Shown: positions 24,455 to 33,513 of the stretch, one piece after another
How positions within the stretch are numbered: position 1 is the first letter of the stretch
Layout of the letters: the number at the start of each line of letters is the position of its first letter
Source: G963555815 sp965249615 [NCBI: bacterium]
GTDB lineage: Bacteria; UBA8248; JACPRG01
Assembly: GCA_965249615.1 (NCBI GenBank)
Contig: CBDFMI010000005.1
Coordinates: forward strand, 62,001 to 126,000
Length of the DNA stretch: 64,000 nucleotides
Direction of reading: 5' to 3'
The notes under the pieces: generated by a model
The model's database searches: none
The model's input: only the letters and a program-made list of their open reading frames with translations
Told to the model about the DNA's origin: nothing
Made by a program: the position numbers and the translations under genes

Positions 24455-26446
24455 TTGGAAATCCTCGGCGACCTTCTCATTATCTTCCTCCTCTCGGGGG
24501 CCACGATCTTCTTGTTCCGTCGGATCGGGGTCCCGACGCTGGTCGGATTCCTTGTGGGGGGGATCCTGGTGGGCCCCCATGGGTTGGCTCTTGTCGCCAA
24601 TCGCGAGTCCGTCGAGATCCTGGCTGAAGTGGGTGTCATCCTGCTTCTTTTTGGCGTAGGGCTGGAGATCTCCCTCACCCACTTGGGACAGATGAGGCGG
24701 CTTCTTCTCCTGGGCGGAGGACTCCAGTTTTCCATGACGGCCCTGGTGGGGGGGCTCCTTCTATGGCCTCTGCTAGGCTGGAGAGTGGCCCTCTTCTCAG
24801 GTTTCCTCCTCTCCATAAGCAGCACGGCCATCGTGCTCAAGATGCTGGCAGACCGTGGGGAACTGCATGCCCCTCACGGTCGCGCGGCCATCTCCATCCT
24901 CCTCTTCCAGGATTTTCTTGTCTTCCCCCTCATCCTGGTTTTGCCAGCCTTGGGGGGGAAGGGTGGAGGTGGTCTTTCAGTCGCCCTTTCGCTGGCAACG
25001 GCTGTGGCCATTGTGGGCGGGATCCTCCTTGTCGCCAGATGGCTCGTTCCGAAGCTCCTCTTCCATGTGGCTCGGGTGAGGAGTCGAGAGCTCTTCCTTG
25101 TTTCCCTCATCGTGGTCATCCTTGGGATAGCCTGGGTGACCTCAGAAGTTGGCCTCTCCCTTGCGCTTGGGGCCTTCCTTGCGGGCCTGGCGGTCTCGGA
25201 ATCTGAGTATGGCCTTCAGGCCCTTGCCGAGATCGAGCCCCTGCGGGATAGCTTCAATAGCCTATTTTTCGTCTCCATCGGGATGCTCCTGGACCTGGGT
25301 TTCCTCGCCCGGCATCCCCTTTCCATCGCTGGGGTGGTCCTCGGCCTTCTCCTGATGAAGTCCCTTCTTGCGGGGGCTTCTCTCTCAATCCTTCGGACTC
25401 CGCCTCGGGTTGCTCTCCTTGCCGGTATCGGCCTGGCGCAAGTGGGGGAATTCTCTTTCGTCCTGGCCAGGGCGGGTCAGGAGTTTGGTTTGTTGCCGGA
25501 GGCGGCCTTTCAGACATTTCTTGCAGCCGCGGTGACCACCATGATGCTTACCCCTTTCCTTATTCAGCTCTCTCCCAAGCTCGTGTATGGCCTGTTACGG
25601 ATCTTTCACGTCTCCCCCCTGGCCCCTGAGCCCTCGGCAATAGAGGACCCTGTGCATCAGGAGGAAGACCCGTCAAGACATGTGGTAATTGTCGGATACG
25701 GCGTGAATGGCCGAAATCTTGCCCGCGCCCTGAAAGGGACGGGGATCCCCTACGTGATCATCGAGCTAAATCCGCAGGCCCTTCGCACAATCCAGGCCGA
25801 GGGGCAGGAGGTCCTTTTTGGGGACGCGACGCGCCTGCAGGTGCTGGAGCGAGCCCGCCTTGGGCAGGCGCAGATCCTTGTCGTCGCCATCTCAGACCCC
25901 GAGGCGACGCGCCGGATCGTCCACATGGCCCGGGAGCGATATCCTGAGCTCCCCATCCTGGTCCGAACCCGCTACGTCTCTGAGACAGACCGCCTGCGGG
26001 CCCTGGGTGCGAGCGAGGTCATCCCGGAGGAGTTCGAGACCTCGGTTGCCCTCTTCGCCCGGGTCCTAGATCGCGTTGGGGTACCGAAGAACCTGATCTT
26101 TCGAGAGGTTGAGGCAGTGCGCCAGGAGGACTATGAGGTGCTCCGGGGACTTGACCGGGAGACAGGCATCCTGACAGGCCAGGGGGAGGTGCTAGGCGCG
26201 GCTCGGATGGAGGTTATAAGGCTAGAAGACGGGATGAGAGCTGTCGGTAAGACCCTCGGTGAACTCCGGCTGAGGAGCCAGACGGGGGCCTCGGTGCTCT
26301 CGCTCCTTCGAGGAGGGGAAACCTTCCCCAACCCCCCCACCGAGCTCCCTCTCGCGGCGGGCGACACCTTAGTCCTCCTCGGTCACGCTGAGGAGCTCCA
26401 GAAGGCGGCCCAGATCCTGACGGAAAAGAAACAGGGGGAAACTTAG
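24455..26446 (+). CDS. CPA2-type K+/H+ antiporter with TrkA-N and TrkA-C domains
   Basis: A 663-residue KefB/KefC-like monovalent cation:proton antiporter. The first 390 residues form the Na+/H+ exchanger domain, with about twelve membrane segments and motifs such as LLFGVGLEISL and GLALVAN. A cytoplasmic RCK (TrkA-N) domain follows, with a nucleotide-binding Rossmann motif VVIVGYGVNGRNLARAL (about 410-426). A TrkA-C domain (about 560-655) completes the protein. The start is a TTG at 24455. Such proteins release potassium under electrophile or pH stress and are gated by nucleotides or glutathione adducts. It stands alone and converges on the DUF971 gene. Confidence 0.92.
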   Translation: MEILGDLLIIFLLSGATIFLFRRIGVPTLVGFLVGGILVGPHGLALVANRESVEILAEVGVILLLFGVGLEISLTHLGQMRRLLLLGGGLQFSMTALVGGLLLWPLLGWRVALFSGFLLSISSTAIVLKMLADRGELHAPHGRAAISILLFQDFLVFPLILVLPALGGKGGGGLSVALSLATAVAIVGGILLVARWLVPKLLFHVARVRSRELFLVSLIVVILGIAWVTSEVGLSLALGAFLAGLAVSESEYGLQALAEIEPLRDSFNSLFFVSIGMLLDLGFLARHPLSIAGVVLGLLLMKSLLAGASLSILRTPPRVALLAGIGLAQVGEFSFVLARAGQEFGLLPEAAFQTFLAAAVTTMMLTPFLIQLSPKLVYGLLRIFHVSPLAPEPSAIEDPVHQEEDPSRHVVIVGYGVNGRNLARALKGTGIPYVIIELNPQALRTIQAEGQEVLFGDATRLQVLERARLGQAQILVVAISDPEATRRIVHMARERYPELPILVRTRYVSETDRLRALGASEVIPEEFETSVALFARVLDRVGVPKNLIFREVEAVRQEDYEVLRGLDRETGILTGQGEVLGAARMEVIRLEDGMRAVGKTLGELRLRSQTGASVLSLLRGGETFPNPPTELPLAAGDTLVLLGHAEELQKAAQILTEKKQGET

Positions 26447-26474
26447 GCCCCAGCACCCGCGAGAGGACGATGAT

Positions 26475-26879
26475 TTAGTCCGCCCAGAGGCTGGAGTTCT
26501 TCTCCCGAGACTCCCGTTCCAGCGCTTCTCCTTCAGCCGATAGATCGGTTTCAGGGACACATCTGCCGCAGGGACAGCGGTCCCGAAGAAGGTTGAAAGC
26601 GTATATACCGGTGCTGTGGCCGTCGTTCCAGCGGAAGTTCAGGGCGTAGCGACCCACCACTTCAGCGGTGTCCACCGCCACTGGGGAGCCTTCGGGGAGG
26701 ACGCGGGGCGGGGCCTCTTTTCCCTTCTTGCGCAGATCGCGGCAGATGGCACAGGGGCAGATATGACGCAGGTAGTCGAAAGGATAGCGGCTCTCATGGC
26801 CGTCCTTCCATAAAACTTTCAGGAGCCTCTTTTTGTCCACCTTGATGTCGGCAGGGGAGGTGGCTTCTTTGGAGGTCAC
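26475..26879 (-). CDS. DUF971 domain protein
   Basis: A 134-residue DUF971 (GBBH-like N-terminal) protein, a beta-rich fold with metal-binding cysteines. The motifs are YLRHICPCAICRDLR and, later, CPCGRCVPE. The family also occurs at the N-terminus of gamma-butyrobetaine hydroxylases and in proteins linked to iron-sulfur or Mrp-type functions. The stand-alone role is unknown. It starts 21 bases after the end of the PEP carboxykinase gene and is likely co-transcribed with it. Confidence 0.88.
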   Translation of the reverse strand: MTSKEATSPADIKVDKKRLLKVLWKDGHESRYPFDYLRHICPCAICRDLRKKGKEAPPRVLPEGSPVAVDTAEVVGRYALNFRWNDGHSTGIYAFNLLRDRCPCGRCVPETDLSAEGEALERESREKNSSLWAD

Positions 26880-26899
26880 GGAGACGCCCTCGGCCCGCT

Positions 26900-28543
26900 T
26901 CAGGAGACCACGGGCTCAGCCGCCCGAACCGCTTCGGAAGCCTCGGAGGCGAACTGCTCAAAATTCTTGCGGAACAGGCCGGCGAGCTCATTGGCCTTAG
27001 TCCGGTAGGCCGCCCCGTCGGCCCATTGGTTCTCGGGCTTGAGGATCTCCGACGGCACCCCCGGGCAGGACTCCGGCACTTCTACCCCGAAGATGGGGTC
27101 CGGGGCATAAGTCACCTCGTCGAGGGATCCGTTGAGGGCGGCGGTCAGGAGGGCACGCGTGTAGGCGAGCTTCATTCTGGGGACCTGGCCCGGTCCTCCT
27201 CCGATCCAGCCGGTGTTGACTAGCCAAACCCTGGAGCTGTGTTCTTCGATCTTCTCCCGAAGCATCTGGGCATAGCGGGTGGGATGAAGGGCAAGGAAGG
27301 GGGACCCGAAGCAGGTGCTGAAGGTGGCCTCGGGCTCCTTTAGGCCGGCCTCGGTCCCAGCCACTTTGGCGGTGTATCCCGAGAGGAAGTGGTACATGGC
27401 CTGCTCGGGCCCCAGCCGGCTGATGGCGGGAATGACCCCAGAGGCGTCGCAGGTGAGGAAGAAGACGTTGCGGGGGTGGCCGCCGACTCCCGGGATGACG
27501 CAGTTCCCGATGTGCTCCACCGGGTAGGTGGCCCGGGTGTTCTCGGTGATGGAGTCATCGTCGTAGTCCAAAGTCCGGGTCTCCGGATTCACGATGACAT
27601 TCTCCAGGACTGACCCGAAGTGGATGGCGTTGTAGATCTGAGGTTCCCCCTCCCGGGAGAGGCGGATGGTCTTGGCGTAGCACCCCCCCTCGAAGTTGAA
27701 GATCCCCTCGTCGGACCAGCCGTGCTCGTCGTCACCAATGAGGCGCCGGTTCGGGTCCGCTGAGAGAGTCGTCTTCCCCGTTCCGGAGAGGCCGAAGAAG
27801 AGGGCGGTCGTTCCGTCGCTGTCCATGTTGGCCGAGCAATGCATGGGGAAGACCCCTTTTTCGGGGAGCAGAAAGTTCAAAATGGAGAAGATGGACTTCT
27901 TCATCTCCCCGGCGTAACAGGTTCCCCCGATGAGGACGATCCTCTTCTCATAGCTTACGATGATGAAGGCTTCGCTGCGGGTCCCGTCCACCTCGGGAAT
28001 GGCACGCAGGCCGCAGGCGTTGATGATGGTGAATTCCGGTCGGTGGCTGGAAAGGTCCTCTGCCGCCGGTCTCAGAAAGAGGGTCCGGGCGAAGAGGGAG
28101 TGCCAGGCCCTCTCGGTGACGACCCGGATGGGCATGCGGTAATTCTCATCCGCGCACACCCAGCCGTTAAAAACAAAAAGCTCCTTGCCTTGCAGATAGG
28201 CCCGGACACGCTCGAGGAGATGGTCGAACTTGGCCGCTTCGAAGGGACGGTTGACCGGGCCCCACCAGATCTTCTCGCGGGTGCTAGGCTCCTCGACGGT
28301 GAACTTGTCTTTAGGGCTGCGGCCTGTGTAGGGGTCTGTACGGACGACCAGTGCCCCTCCAGGCGCCAGGAATCCCTCTTCCCGCGCCACGGCCATCTCC
28401 ACCAGCCGTGGGACAGCAAGATCCCAGTGGACCGGGCCGGGGTGAACAAGGCCGTGGGCTTCGAGCCCCAACGGAGGGGCGGTCTGAGGGTTTTTGGAAG
28501 CGGCATGCCCGCCCGCTTGAACTCTGCCTTGGCCCGCATGCAT
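26900..28543 (-). CDS. pckA: Phosphoenolpyruvate carboxykinase (ATP)
   Basis: The ATP-type PEPCK converts oxaloacetate and ATP to PEP, CO2 and ADP, the entry step of gluconeogenesis. The P-loop [16 protein letters not shown] (near 255-270), the metal/kinase motif IGDDEHGW just after it and the substrate loop [14 protein letters not shown] (about 65-78) are all present. Its 547 residues include about 15 extra basic, possibly unstructured residues at the N-terminus. The start is the ATG at 28543, next to a hairpin in the upstream leader. Confidence 0.95.
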   Translation of the reverse strand: MHAGQGRVQAGGHAASKNPQTAPPLGLEAHGLVHPGPVHWDLAVPRLVEMAVAREEGFLAPGGALVVRTDPYTGRSPKDKFTVEEPSTREKIWWGPVNRPFEAAKFDHLLERVRAYLQGKELFVFNGWVCADENYRMPIRVVTERAWHSLFARTLFLRPAAEDLSSHRPEFTIINACGLRAIPEVDGTRSEAFIIVSYEKRIVLIGGTCYAGEMKKSIFSILNFLLPEKGVFPMHCSANMDSDGTTALFFGLSGTGKTTLSADPNRRLIGDDEHGWSDEGIFNFEGGCYAKTIRLSREGEPQIYNAIHFGSVLENVIVNPETRTLDYDDDSITENTRATYPVEHIGNCVIPGVGGHPRNVFFLTCDASGVIPAISRLGPEQAMYHFLSGYTAKVAGTEAGLKEPEATFSTCFGSPFLALHPTRYAQMLREKIEEHSSRVWLVNTGWIGGGPGQVPRMKLAYTRALLTAALNGSLDEVTYAPDPIFGVEVPESCPGVPSEILKPENQWADGAAYRTKANELAGLFRKNFEQFASEASEAVRAAEPVVS

Positions 28544-28574
28544 GTGGTTTTTCTCCTCCTATCTGCCTGGAAAT

Positions 28575-28594
28575 GCCGGGGCTAAAACCCCGGC
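28575..28594. repeat. Perfect GC-rich palindromic hairpin upstream of pckA
   Basis: GCCGGGG-CTAAAA-CCCCGGC forms a seven-base-pair stem with a six-base loop, 31 bases before the pckA start. Read rightward it is followed by a T-rich but interrupted tract, and no gene ends just upstream on that strand. It could be a REP-like element or a leader structure for pckA. Confidence 0.5.
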
Positions 28595-28741
28595 CTCCTA
28601 ATTTTCTATTTTCTAAAGGGGTCTCAACTCCTCTCAACATAAACTTTTTGGCGTATGCTGCGCAAGGGGAGGGGAGATTTTTTGGAGAGGATCGTCCGGT
28701 TTCACCGGGGCTTCAACCCTTGACTGTTGCGGTTTTGGACC

Positions 28742-30268
28742 ATGAGAGAAGATATCAATCGGAAGATTCAAGCTGAGCTCCGGGGCCTCCTGCCCAAGCC
28801 CCCCCTGGTCTGGCTCCAGAGGTTCGCCCAGGGGTACCCAAACGTCTACCTCGTCGGAGGATTTCTGAGGGATATCGCCCTCGCGGAGGGTGGGGGTCTT
28901 GGCCGAATAGAGGAAATCGACTGCGCCGTCCAGGGGGCAGAGGAATGCGCCCGCGCATTCGCTAAGACCGTTCAAGGCCGGGTCGTTTCCCTGGACCCAC
29001 GCGTCTGGCGTGTCGTGGTGGGAAAGCCCGGTCCCACTTGGGTCGATTTCACTGAACTTCGGGCCAAAGATATCGAGATAGACCTTCGGGGCAGGGATTT
29101 CGGGGTGAACGCCCTCGCCTGTCCGCTTCCCCTCGAAGTCGACGGCGAGGGACGTCTGATTGACCCATGCGGCGGTCTTGGCGATCTCGCAACCAGGACC
29201 ATTCGGGCCGTCTCCCCCACCATTATTCAGGAGGACCCCATCCGGGCCCTTCGGGCTTTTCGTCTGGCCGCCCAGTGGACTCTCACACTGGAGGCCGAGA
29301 CCGAGGCCCTTCTGATCCGCGAAAATCACCTCATCTCGCGTTCAGCGCCCGAGCGGATCAGAGAAGAGGGTTTTAGGCTTTTGAGGCTGCCTTCGGCCAC
29401 CCCCGCTGTGCGGAGGATGGCGGACGTAGGCCTTCTCTTCACCCTTCTCCCCGAGTGCGAGGCCATGAAGGGGATCGCCCAGGAGGATAGCGGGGGAATC
29501 CACGCGGGCGACCTTCTGAGCCACTCACTGGACACCTTGGAGGTCCTGGAATCCCTCCTCCCGGTGTATGAAGATCTGTTTTCGGGTCACGGACGACGCT
29601 TCAGCCGATATCTAAAACCTGTCTTCCGAATCCCTGTTCTCAAGCTCGCGGCCTTATTGCACGACATGGGAAAGCCCCGCTGCCGGGAGGTCGGAGCCGA
29701 CGCAAAAATTCACTTTTACGGCCATGAGGAGGTGGGCGCCGAGATGGCGGACTCCCTCGCGACGAGACTTCGCTTCAGCCGAAGGGAAGGGGAGTGTTTG
29801 AGGGGGCTCGTCCGCCAACATATGAGGCTGCCCCTCCTGATGGCCTCCTTCGAAGGGAAGTCTGTCAGCCGGCGGGCCGTCTTTCGTCTGGGCCGGGATG
29901 CGGGCGAAGATCTGGCCGGCCTTGTTCTCCTGGGGAGCGCGGACGCCCGGGCCAAGAGGGGGCCTCTCGCGCCAGGAGAGGTTTTTGTGGGTTTTGCCAG
30001 GGGGTTTCTTGAGGTCTCCGAGGAGGTTTTTGGGCCATCCACTGATAGGGGCACAACACCTTCCCGCTGGATCAATGGCCACGACCTGCAAAAACTCTTT
30101 GGGCTTCCCCCCGGCCCTCGTTTGGGGGCGATCCTCTCGGGCCTGGAGGAGGCCCAGGGCGCCGGCGAGGTTTCTTGCCGCGAGGAGGCCCTGGCGTGGG
30201 TTGAAAGGTTCCTCAAGAGAGGGGAGAAACCCGAGGAATCAGTTGCCAATCAAGCCGAAGGGGCATAA
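28742..30268 (+). CDS. tRNA nucleotidyltransferase / poly(A) polymerase family protein with HD domain
   Basis: A 508-residue class II nucleotidyltransferase. The N-terminal polymerase-beta fold has the flexible motif LVGGFLRD (about 37-44) and the catalytic pair EEIDCAV (DxD-like, 60-66). The RNA-binding region follows, with RDFGVNALA and the ERR-like PIRALRAFR. The HD domain is visible in LAALLHDMGKP (about 308). The conserved DxD appears as EIDCA, with only one Asp in the usual pair plus Glu, so activity should be checked. Whether it adds CCA, only part of it, or poly(A) cannot be told. The start is the ATG at 28742; a TTG at 28727 is possible. Confidence 0.85.
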   Translation: MREDINRKIQAELRGLLPKPPLVWLQRFAQGYPNVYLVGGFLRDIALAEGGGLGRIEEIDCAVQGAEECARAFAKTVQGRVVSLDPRVWRVVVGKPGPTWVDFTELRAKDIEIDLRGRDFGVNALACPLPLEVDGEGRLIDPCGGLGDLATRTIRAVSPTIIQEDPIRALRAFRLAAQWTLTLEAETEALLIRENHLISRSAPERIREEGFRLLRLPSATPAVRRMADVGLLFTLLPECEAMKGIAQEDSGGIHAGDLLSHSLDTLEVLESLLPVYEDLFSGHGRRFSRYLKPVFRIPVLKLAALLHDMGKPRCREVGADAKIHFYGHEEVGAEMADSLATRLRFSRREGECLRGLVRQHMRLPLLMASFEGKSVSRRAVFRLGRDAGEDLAGLVLLGSADARAKRGPLAPGEVFVGFARGFLEVSEEVFGPSTDRGTTPSRWINGHDLQKLFGLPPGPRLGAILSGLEEAQGAGEVSCREEALAWVERFLKRGEKPEESVANQAEGA

Positions 30269-30355
30269 TATATGGAGAAGAGCAAATTTTGAACGCATTG
30301 ATTTCTAAGGTCTTGCCTTTAGAGATTTCAGCCTTCGGTCAAGAGGATCTGAGCC

Positions 30356-31540
30356 ATGGCAAAGACGTATGACCAGTTGATGGAAGACGCCCGAAAGGTC
30401 GTCGAGGAGCTAACGCCTGAGGAGGCCAAGGAGAGGCTGGAGGGAAGTGAGAAGCCGAGCCTCCTCGACGTGCGTGAAAAGGACGAACAGCGCCAGGGCT
30501 ACATTCCCGAAGCGGTCTTGCTTCCCAGAGGATTTCTGGAGATCCAGGCGGACGGGGCCATCCCCGACAAGGGGCGCCCCGTTATTGTCTACTGCGCGGG
30601 AGGCGTCCGTTCCCTCCTGGCGGCCAACACGCTGAAGCAGATGGGCTATGAGTCTGTCGCCTCCATGAAGGAGGGGTTTAACGGTTGGAAGAACCGCGGC
30701 TACAATTTCAGTCAGGACTTCCAGCTCAAGCCCGATCAGATTAGCCGCTACAGCCGTCACATCATGCTCTCCCAGGTGGGCGAGAAAGGGCAGGGGGACC
30801 TCCTCCAGTCCAAGGTCCTCCTCCTCGGAGCGGGTGGACTCGGCTCTCCGTCGGGCTTTTATTTGGCGGCGGCGGGTGTGGGGACCCTCGGTATTGTCGA
30901 CTTCGACGTGGTGGACCGGAGCAACCTTCAGCGCCAGATCCTCCACCGCGACACCGACGTGGGTCGTCCCAAGACGGAGTCGGCGAAGGAGACCCTGCAG
31001 TCTCTCAACCCGGATGTGAATGTGATCACCTATCAGGAGCGCCTCTCGTCGGACAACATTATGGACATCATCTCCGACTACGACATCGTCGTGGACGGCT
31101 CCGACAACTTCCCGACCCGGTACCTGGTGAATGACGCCTGTGTCTTCACTGGAAAGCCCAATGTCCACGCGAGCATCTTCCAGTTCGAGGGCCAGACGAC
31201 CGTCTTCTACCCCAAGGTCGGCGGACCCTGCTACCGCTGCCTCTATCCCCTTCCTCCTCCTCCGGGCATGGCTCCGAGCTGCGCCGAGGCCGGGGTCCTG
31301 GGCGTGCTCCCTGGGGTGATGGGAACCCTCCAGGCGATGGAGGCCATCAAGCTCATCTTGAAGAAGGGGGAGCCCCTTGTCGGACGCCTTCTCCTCTACG
31401 ACGCCCTCTCCCTGAAGTTCCGGGAGCTGAAGCTGAGGCGTGATCCCTCCTGCCCCGTCTGCGGGGATCACCCCGAGATCAAGGAGCTCATCGACTATGA
31501 GGGCTTCTGCGCGGGAGTTTCAGCCGATGGCGCCCACTAA
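30356..31540 (+). CDS. Rhodanese-E1-like (MoeB/ThiF) fusion, rhodanese first
   Basis: A 394-residue sulfur-transfer and activation protein. Residues 20-115 form a rhodanese domain with active-site Cys80 in VYCAGGVRS. Residues 128-385 form a ThiF/MoeB E1-like adenylyltransferase, with ATP loop GAGGLGSP (158-165), SNLQRQ, catalytic Cys309 (APSCAEAG) and zinc cysteines 292/295 and 366/369. E1-rhodanese proteins such as MoeZ or MOCS3 have the opposite domain order. It should activate a MoaD/ThiS/CysO-like carrier protein, but no such gene is adjacent, so the pathway (molybdopterin, thiamine, cysteine or tRNA thiolation) is open. Confidence 0.9.
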   Translation: MAKTYDQLMEDARKVVEELTPEEAKERLEGSEKPSLLDVREKDEQRQGYIPEAVLLPRGFLEIQADGAIPDKGRPVIVYCAGGVRSLLAANTLKQMGYESVASMKEGFNGWKNRGYNFSQDFQLKPDQISRYSRHIMLSQVGEKGQGDLLQSKVLLLGAGGLGSPSGFYLAAAGVGTLGIVDFDVVDRSNLQRQILHRDTDVGRPKTESAKETLQSLNPDVNVITYQERLSSDNIMDIISDYDIVVDGSDNFPTRYLVNDACVFTGKPNVHASIFQFEGQTTVFYPKVGGPCYRCLYPLPPPPGMAPSCAEAGVLGVLPGVMGTLQAMEAIKLILKKGEPLVGRLLLYDALSLKFRELKLRRDPSCPVCGDHPEIKELIDYEGFCAGVSADGAH

Positions 31541-31633
31541 AAGGTGGGCAAGGACGTTGTCTGAGAAAACTCAGCTTACCCCGGGCCGGGTGTTCTTTCC
31601 GTTCAAAGATCAATTCAAGGCGCAAAAATATAC

Positions 31634-32311
31634 TTAGGCTGGACGATTGGCCTTGATAATGCGGCCCGGGAATACCGCTGGTGCGGCTTTAGAATAAATC
31701 TTGTATGGCTCCAATAATCTAATCACAAAGCCCGCATTCTGAACCTCTTCCACGGTCCTTCGATTCCAATTGCAGCCCACTTTGTTTACACGGAGCCAGA
31801 CGGGGTTAAAAAGATCCATCAGCGGACCGGCCAGCCGATGTTCGCTGCGGACATGTTCCATTAAGCGGATCTGTCCTCCAGGGCGGAGCACCCGTTTGAA
31901 CTCTTCCAGAGTCTTTGAGGGCAAGGTGACACTGCAAAGGACCAGCGAAGCGGTGACTGCATCGAATGACGCGTCTTCGAAAGGAAGATCTTCCCCCGCG
32001 CCCGGTAAAACTCGAATCTCGGCTACAGCACTTTTCGCGGCCTCTTCGGCCTCAGCCCTAAAATCATCGTCTGGCTCGATCGCAGTGACCCTGGCTTCTG
32101 GTTTGTAATAGGAAAACGTTGCTCCAGCGCCTGCTCCGATTTCCAGGATATCGCCGTCGAGGTCTCCAACAAGGCTCGTCCGAAACTCGGCGAAACCATC
32201 AGCGTCAAGCTCCTTCGACATTTTTTTCAAGAATTTAGCGGGGCCCAATTCCTTCTTAAGCCTTTGGATCTTGGGGCCATATCTGAAAAAATGGCAAATT
32301 TCCCTGATCAT
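31634..32311 (-). CDS. Class I SAM-dependent methyltransferase
   Basis: A Rossmann-fold methyltransferase of 225 residues, most like the METTL7/UbiE-type group. SAM motif I is DILEIGAGAGATF (about 54-66), the acidic loop is AIEPDD, and motif IV is SFDAVTASLVLCSV. The post-motif HVRSEHRLAGPLMDLFNPVW is shared with METTL7-like proteins. I use the ATG at 32311 (MIREICHFF); an earlier ATG at 32362 adds seventeen residues. The acceptor is unknown. It follows the DUF481 gene by 17-68 bases. Confidence 0.85.
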   Translation of the reverse strand: MIREICHFFRYGPKIQRLKKELGPAKFLKKMSKELDADGFAEFRTSLVGDLDGDILEIGAGAGATFSYYKPEARVTAIEPDDDFRAEAEEAAKSAVAEIRVLPGAGEDLPFEDASFDAVTASLVLCSVTLPSKTLEEFKRVLRPGGQIRLMEHVRSEHRLAGPLMDLFNPVWLRVNKVGCNWNRRTVEEVQNAGFVIRLLEPYKIYSKAAPAVFPGRIIKANRPA

Positions 32312-32378
32312 TTTTCTACCGCCTACTGGGTCAGTCAGAACGACCCATACGCAGACCACCATACGTCCATGTGGACCC

Positions 32379-33389
32379 TCAGTACTTCACCGCAAGATTG
32401 GTGTTGATGCTGACGTCGTTCTTCTCCACCCCCGGTCTGGGATTATTGTTGTATTCATCCGTCACGACGAAGTCCAAAGACAGAAGATCCGTGATGGGAG
32501 TCGAGAAGATCAGCTGCCCGTTGGCCAAAAAATTTGTTTCGGGGTTTCGAAACTTCGGGAGGTAGGCCGCTTTTAGGGAGAGAGTGGATTGAAAGATCTT
32601 CTGCTCCCAAGCGCCTCCGACGAGCCCGGCCAAGTTGGTCTCGCGGCGTCCGTCCCGGAAAAACTCCTGAATAGACGAGATGCCGATTTCCCCGCTGAGC
32701 TCTGTCCGGTCGGTCCGGATGAAGAAGTAACCGGGCCCCACGGTTTCCGTGTGACGCAGGTCGAGTCCTTCCGCGCGGTCGGTCTCCAGGTCCACGAGGC
32801 CGAAGGCGAAGAGGCGATCGGTGAAGAGGTAGTCGTATCGACCGGATAGACTTCCCTTGTCAGTATCCAGCGTGCCCTGGGTCTCTTTTCTCTCGTAGAC
32901 CCCTTGCAAGGCAAAACGACTGGAGCGGGTCCGCCGCGTCAAGTCTCCACGGAAGTTGAAGCCGAAGGAATCCGTGTTGCCCGACTGATGGGCGAGGCCC
33001 GCGCTGATCTTCCCCTTCCAGAGCTTGGCGCGGGGTGCCTGGACGTCCAGTTGTTCGAGCTCAGCAAAGGAGATTCGAAGGGGTTCCTCGGAATCTTCAG
33101 GGCGAATCACCCAGACGTCCGATTCGAACTTCTCGAGTGTTCCGGTCAGCTCTCGTCCGCTGTGGGTGATCAGGCGAATGGGCTTCTTGCCCTCTAAGCT
33201 GTTGATGTCTCTCCATGGAATTCGGAGTTCCCCGAGGATGGGGGATTTGAGCAGAACCGCCTCTTCACTCAAGCCCACGATTTCGCCCGTCAAGCGGTCC
33301 CCGTTTTTTAGTGTCACTTGTTCTGCGGCGGCGATTCCGACGAGCAACACAAGGAGCGACCATGCGGTGAAGCAGCACCAAAGTAACAC
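32379..33389 (-). CDS. DUF481 outer-membrane beta-barrel protein
   Basis: A 336-residue exported protein with a signal segment (WSLLVLLVGIAAA) and an N-terminal beta region resembling an Sm-like/SH3 fold (VTLKNGDRLTGEIVGL), repeated in LRLITHSGRELTGTL form. A DUF481 (YdiY-like) beta barrel of alternating strands follows, ending in ...NTNLAVKY with a C-terminal aromatic residue suited to BAM recognition. DUF481 proteins are described as salt- or acid-induced outer-membrane proteins of unknown transport role. It starts the unit with the methyltransferase. Confidence 0.87.
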   Translation of the reverse strand: MLLWCCFTAWSLLVLLVGIAAAEQVTLKNGDRLTGEIVGLSEEAVLLKSPILGELRIPWRDINSLEGKKPIRLITHSGRELTGTLEKFESDVWVIRPEDSEEPLRISFAELEQLDVQAPRAKLWKGKISAGLAHQSGNTDSFGFNFRGDLTRRTRSSRFALQGVYERKETQGTLDTDKGSLSGRYDYLFTDRLFAFGLVDLETDRAEGLDLRHTETVGPGYFFIRTDRTELSGEIGISSIQEFFRDGRRETNLAGLVGGAWEQKIFQSTLSLKAAYLPKFRNPETNFLANGQLIFSTPITDLLSLDFVVTDEYNNNPRPGVEKNDVSINTNLAVKY

Positions 33390-33513
33390 TTTAGATCCCT
33401 TTCACCAAATCGAGTGTTGGAAGAAATCAGGTCCAGGGAAGTGACAGCTAGGCTAGGCTCATGGGATTGACGATGGTGTTCTGCGATTCTCTACTGGCCC
33501 AGCGAAGGCTCCC

